DNA of 13,079 bases from Gemmatimonadota bacterium (GCA_016180765.1 JACPAP010000045.1:1-13079); one strand, 5' to 3'. Numbered from the stretch's first letter, positions 5,652 to 11,690 are shown. Notes: generated from the sequence alone by a model not told the origin. Numbers and translations are program-made.

Positions 5652-6796
5652 CAGCGATCCTGGGCCATCACCAGGCGACCCTGGCGCACGACGCCGAGCA
5701 CCACGCTCTTGGTCGGCACGTCACCTTGGGCGTCGAACCCGATCCGTCCAGTGACCCCGTCGAACGGCGGGGACGCCGTCCCCACGCCGGCCAGGTAGTT
5801 CAGGAGCCGCCGGCGGTCGGGGCCCACGGCGTCGAGCGCCCGCGCTAACAGGTACACGATGTCGTAGGCTGACGCCCCCCGATGGTCGAGCGGCTGATCG
5901 CCGTAGGCGGCGCGGTATGCGGCCACGAAGGCCTGGTTGCGCTGTCCCGGCTGATCCGGCAGGTACGCGGTGGACGTGAACACGCCGTCGGCGCCGCGGG
6001 TGGTCTCCAGTCCGGCCAGCGCGTCTCCTCCCAACACCCGTGGTCGGAAGCCGACCGTGTCCAGCGTGGGCAGGATCCGCCGCGCCGAGGCGGCGGTGCC
6101 GGCGATGACCAGGACGTCGGCACCTCCGCGTTGCTGCAGCCGGCGCAGGTAGGGCTCGAAGCTGGGCAGGTCGGGCACGTAGGGGTCGTCGCTGGCGAGG
6201 CGGCCGCCGAGTCGGGTGAACCCCTCGGCGAAGGTGCCGCGGATCCCGCGCCCGTACTCGTCGTTCTGGTACAGAATGGCGGCGCTGCGTGCCCGGAGCC
6301 GGCGGTAGGCGAACTCCGCGAGGGCCGTGCCATGAGCCACGTCCGTGGGGCAGACACGGAAGACGTGCGGCCCGGCGTCGGTGACGCCCGGAGCGGAGGC
6401 GGAAGGGCTGATGAGCGGGAGCGGCCGCCGGCCGCCGCCGTAGACCGGCGCGGCGGCGAGGGTGGCGGCGGACGTCAGGTGTCCGACGACGGCGACCAGC
6501 CGGCGCTCGGCGTAGAGGGCGCGCGCCGCGGCGACGGCGACCTCCGGCAGCGCGCTGTCATCCTGGACTACCAGCTCCAGCCGGCGCCCCCGCACGCCGC
6601 CGGCCCGGTTGATCTCGGCCACGGCGAGGTGCGCCGCGAGACGCATGGACACACCCCGTGGCTCGGAGAACGGACCGGCCAACCCCAGGGCGATGGGCTG
6701 GTTGCCCGCGGCGCAGGCGAGGACGCCGGTGGTCAGGGCCGCCAGCCCCGTTGGTACGAACCAGGCCACGGCGGCGCGGTTCCAGGTCGTGATCAC
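5651..6796 (-). CDS. LivJ-type periplasmic ligand-binding lipoprotein
   Basis: A 381-residue protein of the type I periplasmic binding fold (Peripla_BP_6/Leu-Ile-Val-binding family). GTG 6796 gives a typical lipoprotein signal ending VLA-Cys28; the in-frame TTG 6838 would add 14 unlikely residues and fall in the -35. Family landmarks follow: IALGLAGPFSEPRG, AAHLAVAEINRAGGVRGR, LELVVQDDSA, VAVVGHLTSAATLAAAPVY, PLISPSASAPGVT, VFRVCPTD, AAILYQNDEYGRG, then the second lobe with VLVIAGTAASA and ASAYDIVYLLARAL. Proteins of this family bind branched-chain amino acids, other amino acids, amides or urea; the ligand here is unknown. No ABC permease or ATPase genes are adjacent. Instead the gene overlaps a chemoreceptor gene by one base, which points to sensing rather than uptake. 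Confidence 0.92.
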   Translation of the reverse strand: MITTWNRAAVAWFVPTGLAALTTGVLACAAGNQPIALGLAGPFSEPRGVSMRLAAHLAVAEINRAGGVRGRRLELVVQDDSALPEVAVAAARALYAERRLVAVVGHLTSAATLAAAPVYGGGRRPLPLISPSASAPGVTDAGPHVFRVCPTDVAHGTALAEFAYRRLRARSAAILYQNDEYGRGIRGTFAEGFTRLGGRLASDDPYVPDLPSFEPYLRRLQQRGGADVLVIAGTAASARRILPTLDTVGFRPRVLGGDALAGLETTRGADGVFTSTAYLPDQPGQRNQAFVAAYRAAYGDQPLDHRGASAYDIVYLLARALDAVGPDRRRLLNYLAGVGTASPPFDGVTGRIGFDAQGDVPTKSVVLGVVRQGRLVMAQDR

Positions 6797-6809
6797 GGTC
6801 TCGCGGGCT

Positions 6810-6838
6810 ACGTTATTGCGGCCCCAACGCGAGCGCAA
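6810..6838 (-). promoter_or_regulatory. Candidate promoter of the binding-protein/chemoreceptor operon
   Basis: On the minus strand TTGCGC (6838-6833) and TAACGT (6815-6810) are 17 bases apart. A start near 6803 would leave only about seven bases before GTG 6796, that is, an almost leaderless message. This agrees with the lack of a clear ribosome site there. Confidence 0.4.
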
Positions 6839-6870
6839 TGCGGCCGCACGGAGTAGATTCGAAAAAGCTC

Positions 6871-7728
6871 ATGCCCGAGAGCATCTTTCGGTTCGCCGAA
6901 GCGCTGCGCCGCCTGCTCCATGCGGCCGATCCCGAGGCATTCGAGGCCCTCTGGGTGGCGGAGGGGCTGGAGGACCTCGGGTGGGACGCGCTGGGCCGCG
7001 CGTGGCGTGCCGACGCCGGCGGTTGGGAACGCGCGCTGGATGAAGCCGACGGCTTACTGCTGCGACTGCTGGATCGGCTGCCGGTGCTCGCGGCGTCCGC
7101 CGAACCGGCGGCCGTGCACGTCCGCACCTTTCGCGATCCGGAGCTGGAGCGCCTCCAGCACGCCACCGCCGCGGCGCTGGTAGCGCAGCGCTACGGCGTG
7201 GCCGGATTGCGCACCGTGGTGGCCGACGAGGCGGCGCCGCTGGCCCGGCGGTACTTCGCGTTCCTGGCGCTGGCGGAACGACACCCACCCAGCGAGTGGC
7301 CCCTGTTCGCTCGTTACCTCACGCCCGGCGCGCATCACGCCTTCCTGGGCGCGGCGGCGGAGGCGGCGCGGTTCTATCCCGAGGCCGACGCCGCGGCCCG
7401 CCTGGTCGAGCTGTTCGACGCGGTCCGCGACGATCTCCAGCTGCGGTCCTTTCTCAGTCCGCGCATCCTGGAGTCCCTCTACGTGCTGGCGGACCCGAGC
7501 ACCCTGCCCTTCTTCCGGACGCTGCTCACCGCGGGCTTTACCGACCCCGACCCGGAGCAGTGTGAGGTAACCCGGGCGCTGGTGATGGTGCGCCGGCTCA
7601 CCGGGAAGGTAGAGCCCAACAGCAAATACGCCGACCCCGAGGCGCCCGGCGTCGTCGAGACGCTGGCCCAGGCTGAGGACCTGTTTGCCCGGCGAAGCGG
7701 GACCCTGCGACCGGTGACGGTGATCTGA
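6871..7728 (+). CDS. Helical-repeat hypothetical protein
   Basis: A 285-residue protein from ATG 6871; ATG 6838 is in frame and would add MRPHGVDSKKL. The shorter start leaves room for the divergent promoters and is preferred, but neither has a good ribosome site. The protein is almost entirely helical and rich in Ala, Leu and Arg. Helix pairs such as AEALRRLLHAADPEAFEALW, LEDLGWDALGRAWR and PLARRYFAFLALAERHP suggest HEAT/ARM-like repeats, and there is an internal LPFFRTLLTAGF segment. There is no signal peptide, membrane segment or catalytic motif, so a cytoplasmic scaffold or partner protein is likely. It is divergent from the chemosensory operon and ends in a strong bidirectional terminator. 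I do not recognise a named family. Confidence 0.7.
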   Translation: MPESIFRFAEALRRLLHAADPEAFEALWVAEGLEDLGWDALGRAWRADAGGWERALDEADGLLLRLLDRLPVLAASAEPAAVHVRTFRDPELERLQHATAAALVAQRYGVAGLRTVVADEAAPLARRYFAFLALAERHPPSEWPLFARYLTPGAHHAFLGAAAEAARFYPEADAAARLVELFDAVRDDLQLRSFLSPRILESLYVLADPSTLPFFRTLLTAGFTDPDPEQCEVTRALVMVRRLTGKVEPNSKYADPEAPGVVETLAQAEDLFARRSGTLRPVTVI

Positions 7729-7793
7729 TAGGGCGGCAGGGGCGGCGCAAGGGCGAGGGTGAGACGTACCCTCGCCCTTCTGCCGCCTCTATC
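7727..7793. terminator. Bidirectional intrinsic terminator
   Basis: A perfect 12-bp GC-rich stem, AAGGGCGAGGGT (7749-7760) with ACCCTCGCCCTT (7768-7779), has a seven-base loop. An outer stem pairs GATAG-GGCGGCAG (7727-7739) with CTGCCGCC and CTATC (7780-7793), leaving a one-sided bulge. It lies exactly between two convergent genes and overlaps both stop codons, so it should serve both strands. Confidence 0.75.
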
Positions 7794-8247
7794 TGAACAC
7801 GCGGTGGAAGATGGCCGTGCGGGAGTTCGGTACCGTGCGCTCGAACAGGATCGCGTTGCCCTCCACATCGTAATGCCCCACCCAGGGGATGGTGTCGCTG
7901 CCGGCCCAGGTGAAGGTGATGATCCGCGTCTGGCGCTCCCACTCCCCCTCCGTCCACGGGCCGCCGGGAAGCAGATGCCACCGGGCCGTGCCGCTGGGCG
8001 CGAGCCGCAGCTCCGCCTCCGCCCCGTCCGGGGTGCCCAACCCTCCCACCCAGCGGCCCGTGAGCGGTCGGGCCAACACCCCCTGCGAGGACATCGGGTG
8101 CAGGGTCTGGTTCTGGTGCAGCCCCACCCAGCGGCCGGTCAGGGACGTTTCGCACTGGGTGCCCTGGCCCCGTTGGTCTGAACCGGGCTGGCGCATCGCG
8201 GCCGTCGCCGCGAGCAGCAGCAGGAGGAGGGGCCAGAATCGGGTCAT
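7789..8247 (-). CDS. Secreted protein with repeated LTGRWVG motif
   Basis: A 152-residue protein with a clear export signal (MTRFWPLLLLLLAATAA). The mature part holds two copies of LTGRWVG at residues 36-42 and 62-68, 26 residues apart. A beta-rich region follows (AEAELRLAPSGTARWHL, EGEWERQTRIITFTWAG, VEGNAILFERTV). G-x-W near the start of a small exported beta protein is reminiscent of lipocalin-like barrels, but this is only a resemblance. Each copy is encoded by the same 14 bases (8045-8058 and 8123-8136), which suggests a local duplication. Its ATG overlaps the stop of the upstream gene by four bases (ATGA), so the two are translationally coupled and their products may act together outside the cytoplasm. 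Function unknown. Confidence 0.75.
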   Translation of the reverse strand: MTRFWPLLLLLLAATAAMRQPGSDQRGQGTQCETSLTGRWVGLHQNQTLHPMSSQGVLARPLTGRWVGGLGTPDGAEAELRLAPSGTARWHLLPGGPWTEGEWERQTRIITFTWAGSDTIPWVGHYDVEGNAILFERTVPNSRTAIFHRVFR

Positions 8248-9059
8248 CGGGCCGCCGGCTTACCGTCCAGGTACATCACCGGGCAATTCACTACCACCCC
8301 GGGATCCATTAACTGGAACCGTCCCGCCCGCGCGTCCGCCAGCGCCCGCCGGTGGTCGCGGTAGCTCCCCGGCTCGAACCGGTCACCCACCAGCACCAGT
8401 CTGATCTGCCACATATCACTGTACCCTGCGACCCCGGGAACGGCGCTGGCGTTGGACGGTTGGCCGTCCACCGGGACACCTTCGCCGTTCTCGTCGAACT
8501 CGGAGATGAACACGAGCAGGGGAATGGCGACGGCTGACACCGGTCCGAGATCGTAATACGAAACGCGATGCCCCCGGTACCACGCTCCCAGGACCGTGCG
8601 CTCCGCGGGGTCGCGATCCAGTCGGCTGCCCTGCGGTACGATCGGCGCGTTGATCACGGTGCCGGGCCCGGCCAGGCGGGCGAGCCCCCGCCGTACCAGA
8701 TCCTCGATCTGGGCCTGGGAACGCACTGCCGGGGCGTCCACGCCCGGCTTCGGCTCGACCACGTACACGGCGCGCAGGGCGCTGTAGCCCTCGAGCCCGG
8801 GGAGGGTGGTGACGGCGTCGCTCCGGCCGCGCACGCGGTACAGAATGGTCGGCCGCGCGGCGTCACGGCCAAAGTGGTAGTACTGGATGGGCCGGCCGGC
8901 GAACCAGGAATCCACCAGCTCGAAGATGGTGGCGTTGGCCTCTCCCAGCTGCTCCAGCGCCCCCCGTTCCGCGGCGGATACGTCGGCCCCGGGACCGGCC
9001 GAAACCTGCCCGCGGAGCGGGGTGGCGGCCACGAACCACGCCAGGGTGAGGCCACGCAT
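8244..9059 (-). CDS. Secreted protein made of two repeated domains
   Basis: A 271-residue protein from ATG 9059 with a short signal peptide (MRGLTLAWFVAATPLRGQ). The same order of motifs appears twice. Copy 1: WFAGRPIQYYHFG at 52-64, LPGLEGYS at 86-93, LAGPGTVINAPIV at 129-141. Copy 2: WYRGHRVSYYDLG at 160-172, VPGVAGYS at 207-214, LMDPGVVVNCPVM at 250-262. So it is an ancient tandem duplication of a domain of roughly 95-105 residues. I recognise no family or catalytic signature; there is one cysteine in mature copy 2 (Cys259). The frame stays open upstream to 9767, but that part is antisense to another gene and lacks an export signal. It is first in a two-gene operon and divergent from the gene at 9084. 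Confidence 0.78.
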   Translation of the reverse strand: MRGLTLAWFVAATPLRGQVSAGPGADVSAAERGALEQLGEANATIFELVDSWFAGRPIQYYHFGRDAARPTILYRVRGRSDAVTTLPGLEGYSALRAVYVVEPKPGVDAPAVRSQAQIEDLVRRGLARLAGPGTVINAPIVPQGSRLDRDPAERTVLGAWYRGHRVSYYDLGPVSAVAIPLLVFISEFDENGEGVPVDGQPSNASAVPGVAGYSDMWQIRLVLVGDRFEPGSYRDHRRALADARAGRFQLMDPGVVVNCPVMYLDGKPAAR

Positions 9060-9063
9060 GGAG

Positions 9064-9075
9064 GATAACGTTATC
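9064..9075. promoter_or_regulatory. 12-bp palindrome between divergent starts
   Basis: GATAACGTTATC is a perfect palindrome centred in the 24-base gap between ATG 9059 (minus) and ATG 9084 (plus). Read either way it contains TAACGT, a possible -10, 8 bases before the minus ATG and 12 before the plus ATG. The + strand also offers TATCTT (9073-9078), six bases before ATG 9084. It may be a shared -10 for near-leaderless messages or a regulator site; no good -35 is seen. Confidence 0.45.
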
Positions 9076-9083
9076 TTGCACTC

Positions 9084-9698
9084 ATGGGGGCGTCCACCTT
9101 GACGCGCACGACGCGGACCTTTGCGGACCGGGGAGAGGCGCTCGCGCACTTCTTCGCGCGGGCCGGCGAGGCTCCCAGGCTGGTCGCCTACGACGACGAG
9201 CTGGGCTGTCCGATGGACACGGCGCTCGCCGCCCTGGAGTGGACCAACGCCGTCGGGATCCTGGCCGACAACGATCTGATCCACGCGGCCCGCCTGGGCG
9301 GGGAAACCGCGGCGGCCATGGTCGAGCGGCGGCGGGACGGCCGGCGCATCTTCGTGTATCTGGGGCCCCGAATCGACACGCCGCCGGGGGACCCCTACGA
9401 GGGCTCCCTCCTGTTCGACGAACCCGGTGTCAGGGCGTATGAGTTCGTGCAGCGGGCCCACGCCCTGGCGCACTTTCTGCGGGTGACCCAGGGCGTGGGA
9501 GCCATGCTGTCGGTGCTCTCGCGCCGGGCGCCGGAACTGCGCCACGCGCGGCGCTGGTTGCGGGCCCTGTTCGAGGAGGCCTCGGGCGAGCGTCCGACGC
9601 AACTCCTGGCCGGCTGGTTCGCGACCACGGGGGCCGGGTTTGTGTTCCTCCCGCGCGCGGCGGACGCACCCTACTTCTACGAAGAGGTAGGGAGCTGA
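9084..9698 (+). CDS. Hypothetical 204-residue cytoplasmic protein
   Basis: The protein has mixed alpha/beta character with no signal peptide or membrane segment. The N-terminal half includes RLVAYDDELGCPMDTALAAL, VGILADNDLIHAARLGGETA and RRIFVYLGPRIDTPPGDPY. The C-terminal half is mainly helical (EFVQRAHALAHFLRV, ARRWLRALFEEASGE) and the end reads GAGFVFLPRAADAPYFYEEV. I recognise no family. ATG 9084 has no ribosome site and may head a leaderless message. It is divergent from the secreted-protein operon, with only 24 bases between the start codons, so shared control is plausible. Codon position composition looks normal for this genome, with G/C heavy third positions. Confidence 0.7.
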   Translation: MGASTLTRTTRTFADRGEALAHFFARAGEAPRLVAYDDELGCPMDTALAALEWTNAVGILADNDLIHAARLGGETAAAMVERRRDGRRIFVYLGPRIDTPPGDPYEGSLLFDEPGVRAYEFVQRAHALAHFLRVTQGVGAMLSVLSRRAPELRHARRWLRALFEEASGERPTQLLAGWFATTGAGFVFLPRAADAPYFYEEVGS

Positions 9699-9842
9699 CC
9701 CATCCATCCACCTCCATCCCCGGCCTTTTTCGTACACAATTCCACACGGCGTGGACAACCACCGCAACCGCTAGGGCCATTCGCGGTTAGCCGTCCACAC
9801 GGAACCCACATCGAATCGCGTAACCCGAAGGAACATCGGCAC

Positions 9843-9870
9843 TTGCGCGCCTTCGGGAGATCCCTAGATT
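9843..9870 (+). promoter_or_regulatory. Candidate promoter of a structured transcript
   Basis: TTGCGC (9843-9848) and TAGATT (9865-9870) are 16 bases apart, closely matching the elements proposed for the zinc-ribbon/infA operon on the other strand. Initiation near 9877 would give a transcript of about 430 bases ending at the terminator at 10267-10310. Confidence 0.35.
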
Positions 9871-9876
9871 TGGCGT

Positions 9877-10310
9877 CGCGCCGTGCAAGGGAAGGGTCGG
9901 GACTCGCTGTCTTGACCACGCCTTGCGTGGCGAGTCCGAGCGGAGATTCCGGGGAGGGCGCCGACGCAAACAAGGGCTTCGGGCGTCCAGCGATCCGGGT
10001 AGCTACGCCGGCTCGGACCGGCGAGGCCAGTCGCGTGCCTCGTCCACGCCGATCTAGCGCCTCGGCGTGCAGTGCGAAGGGTCGGTCCGCGACTCGATCC
10101 GAATCGCAGCGCTCGCACTGGTGAACCTTGCGGCTTTAGGCCGAGCCGCTTGGGGATCGAGGCCGGAGCTCCCAAAAGCCCTACCGCGGGCGCATCAGTC
10201 CAGGCGGCGGCTGAGGGAAGAAGAACAGAGGGAGTGAATCCCCTGGCTCCGGGTAGCCAGTGTGGAGGCGGCCGGTATCTTCCGCGAGGGAGTGCCGGCC
10301 GCCTTTTCTT
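9877..10310 (+). ncRNA. Candidate structured noncoding RNA
   Basis: The 9699-10404 gap holds no convincing protein; its open frames read as Arg/Ser/Ala-rich shadows with no start site. The + strand is dense with stems. GGACTCG (9900-9906) pairs with CGAGTCC (9931-9937) and encloses the hairpin CCACGC-ctt-GCGTGG. CACGCCGA (10045-10052) pairs with TCGGCGTG (10062-10069). CAGTGCGA (10070-10077) pairs with TCGCACTG (10113-10120) around an inner hairpin at 10089-10107. GCGGCT (10130-10135) pairs with AGCCGC (10144-10149). The run ends in a strong terminator. I found no tmRNA, RNase P, SRP or tRNA signature. It could be a new RNA, a long structured 3' or 5' region, or decayed repeats. Confidence 0.35.
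10267..10310 (+). terminator. Strong intrinsic terminator
   Basis: GGCGGCCGG (10267-10275) pairs perfectly with CCGGCCGCC (10295-10303), followed at once by TTTTCTT. No gene ends nearby: the closest upstream stop is at 9698. It therefore implies a transcript crossing the gene-free region. It also insulates the satD promoter that follows. Confidence 0.85.
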
Positions 10311-10338
10311 GCTTTCCCCTCCCCATCATCACACCGCA

Positions 10339-10373
10339 TTGACATTTTTCGTCATGTGATACAAATATGACGA
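10339..10373 (+). promoter_or_regulatory. Promoter with palindromic operator upstream of satD
   Basis: TTGACA (10339-10344) is a perfect -35. An AT-rich -10 region (TACAAATAT, 10360-10368) follows. The inverted repeat TCGTCAT (10349-10355) with ATGACGA (10367-10373), 11 bases apart, covers the spacer and -10, the classic place for a repressor site. The half-sites extend to TTWTCGTCATRT (10 of 12 bases shared). The patch is far more AT-rich than its surroundings. The regulator is unknown; the C-terminal HTH of the downstream protein makes autoregulation possible. Confidence 0.7.
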
Positions 10374-10404
10374 TAAACGTCCTATCAGCGTTGGGTGACG
10401 GAAT

Positions 10405-11016
10405 ATGGCAACCCAGTACGTGGCCCTGATCGGGGACGCCGTCGCGTCGCGCCGCCTGTCGAGCGCCGTGCGGACCCGGTTACAGAGCGACCTCCGGGCC
10501 GGTCTGAATCAGGTGAATCGCCGGTGGCGGCGAGGCATCGCAGCCCGCTTCGCGGTCACCCTGGGCGACCAGTTTCAAGGGCTGCTCACCGGCCCTGAGC
10601 CGGTCTGGGAGATCACCCACTGGCTCCGGGCCGAGGTGCCGCAGGTGGACTGGATCATGGCCGCGGGCCGCGGGCCGGTTCATACCCCCCTGGCCCGCAC
10701 CGCGCCGGAAGTGGACGGGCCCTGCTTCCATCGTGCCCGCGAGGCGCTGGAGGAGGCGAAGCGGCGCCGTCTGGTGCTGGCGTTCGGCGGGTTGGGGGCG
10801 ACCCTCGGCGGATTGGCGGAGTACTACTCGGCGCTCTATTGGGGCTGGACACCCCGCCAGCGCCGGGCAGCATTGTTGCTCCGGGTGATGGCGCCGGCGG
10901 AGGTCGGGTCGCGGCTCGGGATCGGTCGCAGCGCGGTGTCGCATCTCGCCCGCCGGATGGGGTGGCGGCTGGTCGCCGCCGGGGACCAGGCGTTTCGGGA
11001 GAGGCTGGCATCATGA
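10405..11016 (+). CDS. SatD-family protein with C-terminal HTH
   Basis: A 203-residue cytoplasmic protein. The opening YVALIGDAVASRRLS (5-19), the central RFAVTLGDQFQGLL (48-61) and DGPCFHRAREALEEAK (104-119) are the pattern of the SatD family, named for a gene of the Streptococcus mutans secretion and acid tolerance locus (from memory); its biochemical role is not established to my knowledge. Residues 145-185 form a helix-turn-helix-like end (TPRQRRAALLLRVMAP, then EVGSRLGIGRSAVSHLARR). Asp11 and Asp55 sit in strand-Asp contexts 44 residues apart, as in class III nucleotidyl cyclases, but the Lys and Asn expected for a cyclase active site are not visible. ATG 10405 has GGGTGA about nine bases upstream. 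A membrane-protein gene follows after 25 bases in the same operon, and a palindromic operator precedes it. Confidence 0.78.
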   Translation: MATQYVALIGDAVASRRLSSAVRTRLQSDLRAGLNQVNRRWRRGIAARFAVTLGDQFQGLLTGPEPVWEITHWLRAEVPQVDWIMAAGRGPVHTPLARTAPEVDGPCFHRAREALEEAKRRRLVLAFGGLGATLGGLAEYYSALYWGWTPRQRRAALLLRVMAPAEVGSRLGIGRSAVSHLARRMGWRLVAAGDQAFRERLAS

Positions 11017-11041
11017 GTCATGCGTCGGAGGGCGGTGGGGC

Positions 11042-11587
11042 ATGCATCCGATAACGGCAGCGGTGCTGCTGGTGTTCGCGGTGGCGACGACCTGGGCTCC
11101 CTGGCGACGGCCGGGCTGGAAGACCCCGTCGCGCGGGCTGTGGGTCGAGGGCGTGGCGCTGGTGACTGCGGTGGTGGCGGCCCTGCAGCTGGCCCGCCTG
11201 GCCGTCCCGACGCGGGACGGTATGGCATGGGGCCGCGTGGCGTTCTATGCCGCCGCGTACTGGTACGCCTGCGCGGGCGGGATGGCCATCGTGCGGCTGG
11301 TGCTGGATATGGTCCCGGTTTCGCCCCAGCCTCCCAAGGGTGGCATCGCCGTGTCAGCCTCGGAGCTGGCCCGCGGGAGAATGATCGGCGTGCTGGAGCG
11401 CGCGCTGGCGCTCACCCTGGTGTTGTTGGGCCAGTACGGCGCCCTGGGGCTGTTGATCGCCGCCAAAGCCCTGGCGCGGTTCCGGGCGCTGGAAGATCGT
11501 GATTTCGCGGAGTACTTCCTGATTGGGACGCTGGCGTCACTGCTGCACGCGCTGGTGGTGGGCGTGGGGGTGAGGCTTCTGACGTAG
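11042..11587 (+). CDS. Multi-pass membrane protein, DUF3307-like C-terminal half
   Basis: A 181-residue inner-membrane protein with about five hydrophobic segments: near residues 3-18, 32-54, 67-92, 117-146 and 155-180. A polar loop at about 93-115 contains PQPPKGG. The C-terminal half (GRMIGVLERALALTLVLLGQ, then LLIAAKALARFRAL and EYFLIGTLASLLHALVVGV) resembles what I recall of the DUF3307 family, which I also recall next to satD homologues; the N-terminal half does not show that family's histidine/aspartate start. ATG 11042 has GGTGGGG just upstream. It is the second gene of the satD operon and is likely its functional partner: a channel, transporter or membrane effector. A small hairpin (GTAGC/GCTAC, 11584-11597) overlaps its stop. 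Confidence 0.65.
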   Translation: MHPITAAVLLVFAVATTWAPWRRPGWKTPSRGLWVEGVALVTAVVAALQLARLAVPTRDGMAWGRVAFYAAAYWYACAGGMAIVRLVLDMVPVSPQPPKGGIAVSASELARGRMIGVLERALALTLVLLGQYGALGLLIAAKALARFRALEDRDFAEYFLIGTLASLLHALVVGVGVRLLT

Positions 11588-11600
11588 CCGCAGCTACCTG

Positions 11601-11684
11601 TTGTCCGTCATCCATTATCCGTTCTCCGTTAGCTCCCAGGCAGGCGTTCGTCTTGACGGACAACGGAAAACGGACCACGGATAA
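11601..11684. repeat. Inverted pair of TCCGTNN heptamer arrays
   Basis: Four 7-base units TCCGTCA, TCCATTA, TCCGTTC, TCCGTTA run at 11604-11631. Four units ACGGACA, ACGGAAA, ACGGACC, ACGGATA run at 11656-11683, the same motif inverted. Arms 11601-11630 and 11655-11684 can pair at 23 of 30 positions around a 24-base loop. The structure fills the gap between the convergent membrane-protein and kup genes and may work as a bidirectional transcription stop. Its motif differs from the GGTGMGC arrays near 1929-2545, but the 7-base period and placement are the same. Confidence 0.65.
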
Positions 11685-11690
11685 CCGCTG

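Noticed and set aside
4230..5798. 522-residue open frame on the + strand
   Set aside because: It is antisense to the well-supported chemoreceptor; the translation is His/Gly/Arg/Leu-rich with no domain and no ribosome site, as expected from high-GC codon bias.
5882..6856. 324-residue + strand frame
   Set aside because: Antisense shadow of the binding-protein gene, Gly/Arg/Ala-rich, with no credible start.
9060..9767. N-terminal extension of the duplicated-domain secreted protein
   Set aside because: The frame is open upstream, but it is antisense to the gene at 9084-9698 and would bury the signal peptide that begins at ATG 9059.
9843..10124. 93-residue + strand frame in the gene-free region
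   Set aside because: Arg/Ser/Ala/Gly composition, no ribosome site, and it crosses several stem-loops; more likely noncoding.
9699..10310. tmRNA, RNase P, SRP RNA, cobalamin riboswitch or tRNA in the structured region
   Set aside because: Looked for TTCGA-type T-loops with CCA ends, the GAGGAAAGTCC core of RNase P RNA, the GGAA-type SRP loop and B12-box sequence on both strands; none was found.
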